Below are positions 5,485-5,921 of a stretch of DNA of 5,921 bases, piece by piece. Numbering within the stretch: the first letter of the stretch is position 1; every line of letters starts with the position of its first letter. The position numbers and the translations under genes were made by a program. The DNA comes from Thermoplasmatales archaeon (GTDB lineage Archaea; Thermoplasmatota; JASEFT01; JAUWIS01): contig JASEEW010000115.1 in the NCBI GenBank assembly GCA_030019485.1, forward strand, positions 1 to 5,921, given 5' to 3'. The notes below the pieces were generated by a model, which did not search any database, was not told the origin of the DNA, and saw only the letters and a program-made list of their open reading frames with translations.

Positions 5485-5721
5485 ATGGCAGAAAAAATAG
5501 CAAAATTGAATATAAAAAGGGAACCAGGATACCTGTATTTTGTTGATAAACAGGGTGATGCGGCCAGAGCAAAAATGGCAAGGGCTGGTGTGAAAGGCGG
5601 CAAACCAGAAAAACTGGCAAAAGCAAGCGTCAAAAAAGAACCAGGATATCTCTACTTTATAGATAAGGATGGAGATATAGCTAGGGCGAAAATGGCAAGA
5701 GGCAGAAGAAAAAAAAGATAA
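5485..5721 (+). CDS. Small basic protein with a duplicated GYLYF-DK-GD-RAKMAR motif
   Basis: I can give no experimentally known function. The 78-residue protein consists of two copies of one module, residues 11-35 and 50-74, identical at 19 of 25 positions and offset by 39 residues. Each has K-x-EPGYLYF, then V/I-DK-x-GD, then x-ARAKMAR, a pattern that suggests a beta-hairpin (aromatic strand, DK-x-GD turn, basic strand). A Lys/Gly linker joins them, and the chain ends in GRRKKR. I count 23 Lys/Arg against 9 Asp/Glu, so nucleic-acid or ribosome binding is a reasonable inference, not shown. There is no signal peptide and no cysteine. Conserved repeats, a BRE/TATA promoter, GAGGTGA and a terminator all support a real, separately transcribed gene. 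It ends just after an A8 run; the -1 frame continues as a Lys/Arg-rich tail to 5771. Confidence 0.85.
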   Translation: MAEKIAKLNIKREPGYLYFVDKQGDAARAKMARAGVKGGKPEKLAKASVKKEPGYLYFIDKDGDIARAKMARGRRKKR

Positions 5722-5771
5722 ACGTGAAGGCAAAAGTGAAGAAAAAGGCTAAAGGTAAGAGAAGAAGATAA
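5709..5771 (+). other. Possible -1 frame extension of the small basic protein
   Basis: An eight-A run (5709-5716) overlaps the last codons, AGA AAA AAA AGA TAA. Slipping back one base on A-AAA-AAA changes the reading to ...KKK-INVKAKVKKKAKGKRRR and stops at TAA 5769-5771, making a product of about 95 residues. The added tail is as basic as the end of the main protein, which chance would not readily give. It may reflect programmed frameshifting, a recent indel, a sequencing error in the A run, or a separate 15-codon frame from GTG 5724, for which there is no ribosome binding site. Confidence 0.35.
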
Positions 5772-5778
5772 AATATAC

Positions 5779-5798
5779 TTTTTCTTTTTTTATTTTTT
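5779..5798 (+). terminator. Poly-T transcription terminator
   Basis: Runs of 5, 7 and 6 T, separated by one C and one A, follow the small basic protein gene. Archaeal RNA polymerase stops at such U-rich stretches without needing a hairpin. It lies just beyond the alternative stop at 5769-5771, so it would serve either version of the gene. Confidence 0.75.
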
Positions 5799-5799
5799 A

Positions 5800-5921
5800 A
5801 CCATAATCAGGCATCTCTGGGGACTCGGTAACCCATTTATAGTCCTGTATTCTACCTGCCATAAGGGTGTTGGAAAATTATCCCTTTGAGAGTTTATCCT
5901 CATTTTTTTTCAATAGTTTTT
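5800..5921. other. Right-end stretch with no supported gene
   Basis: No tRNA, repeat or convincing gene is visible. A minus-strand frame ending at 5878 (LLKKNEDKLSKG before the stop) could be the last codons of a gene beyond the window, and a plus-strand frame opening at GTG 5867 also runs off the edge. A minus-strand 21-codon frame (5797-5862) has no ribosome binding site. CATTTATAG (5834-5842) could be a TATA box for a plus-strand gene. None can be preferred from this much sequence. Confidence 0.3.

Noticed and set aside
5389..5733. Long minus-strand frames opposite the small basic protein
   Set aside because: They mirror the plus-strand gene, are rich in Phe/Ser/Cys as expected from antisense of Lys/Glu codons, and lack promoters or ribosome binding sites.
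5800..5921. tRNA or small RNA gene at the right end
   Set aside because: I found no T-arm-like motif, cloverleaf pairing or C/D box pattern on either strand.

Overview
The window looks like a piece of an AT-rich archaeal chromosome. The strongest evidence is a GatD-GatE pair, the archaea-specific tRNA-dependent amidotransferase that makes Gln-tRNA(Gln). A type II methionine aminopeptidase of archaeal length, BRE/TATA promoters and GGTGA-type ribosome binding sites agree with this. A small lysine/arginine-rich protein built on a GYLYF-DK-GD-RAKMAR repeat recalls short proteins of uncultivated archaea such as the DPANN group, but that is only an impression; the lineage cannot be fixed from the sequence.

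Layout. Positions 1-194 (minus strand) hold the first 64 codons of an exported protein that leaves the window on the left. Positions 195-387 are a divergent intergenic region with one promoter facing each way. From 388 the plus strand carries tsaC/sua5 (388-951), map (1189-2076), gatD (2109-3425) and gatE (3452-5377). A promoter at about 5429-5445 and a strong ribosome binding site lead into a 78-residue duplicated basic protein (5485-5721), followed by a poly-T terminator (5779-5798). The last ~120 bases contain no gene I can support.

The four plus-strand genes share a translation theme: t6A modification of tRNA (TsaC), removal of the initiator methionine (Map) and amidation of Glu-tRNA(Gln) (GatDE). 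TsaC-map and gatD-gatE are each tightly spaced apart from an insertion; gatD may have its own promoter and a leaderless message.

The most unusual part is 951-1180, between tsaC and map. It is a roughly 230-bp, non-coding, highly structured element: two adjacent hairpins whose arms can re-pair with each other, a 39-bp tandem repeat carrying telomere-like TTAGGGG units with two canonical G-quadruplex motifs, and a C-rich complement at the right end. It is flanked by an 11-bp direct repeat (GTGATTAAATG at 940-950 and 1181-1191). Removing the element and one repeat copy restores a 16-nt tsaC-map gene overlap with an in-frame tsaC stop, so I read it as a MITE-like insertion into an overlapping gene junction that left both genes functional. 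A second point of interest is the end of the small basic protein, where an A8 run followed by an open, Lys/Arg-rich -1 frame suggests frameshifting or a recent indel.
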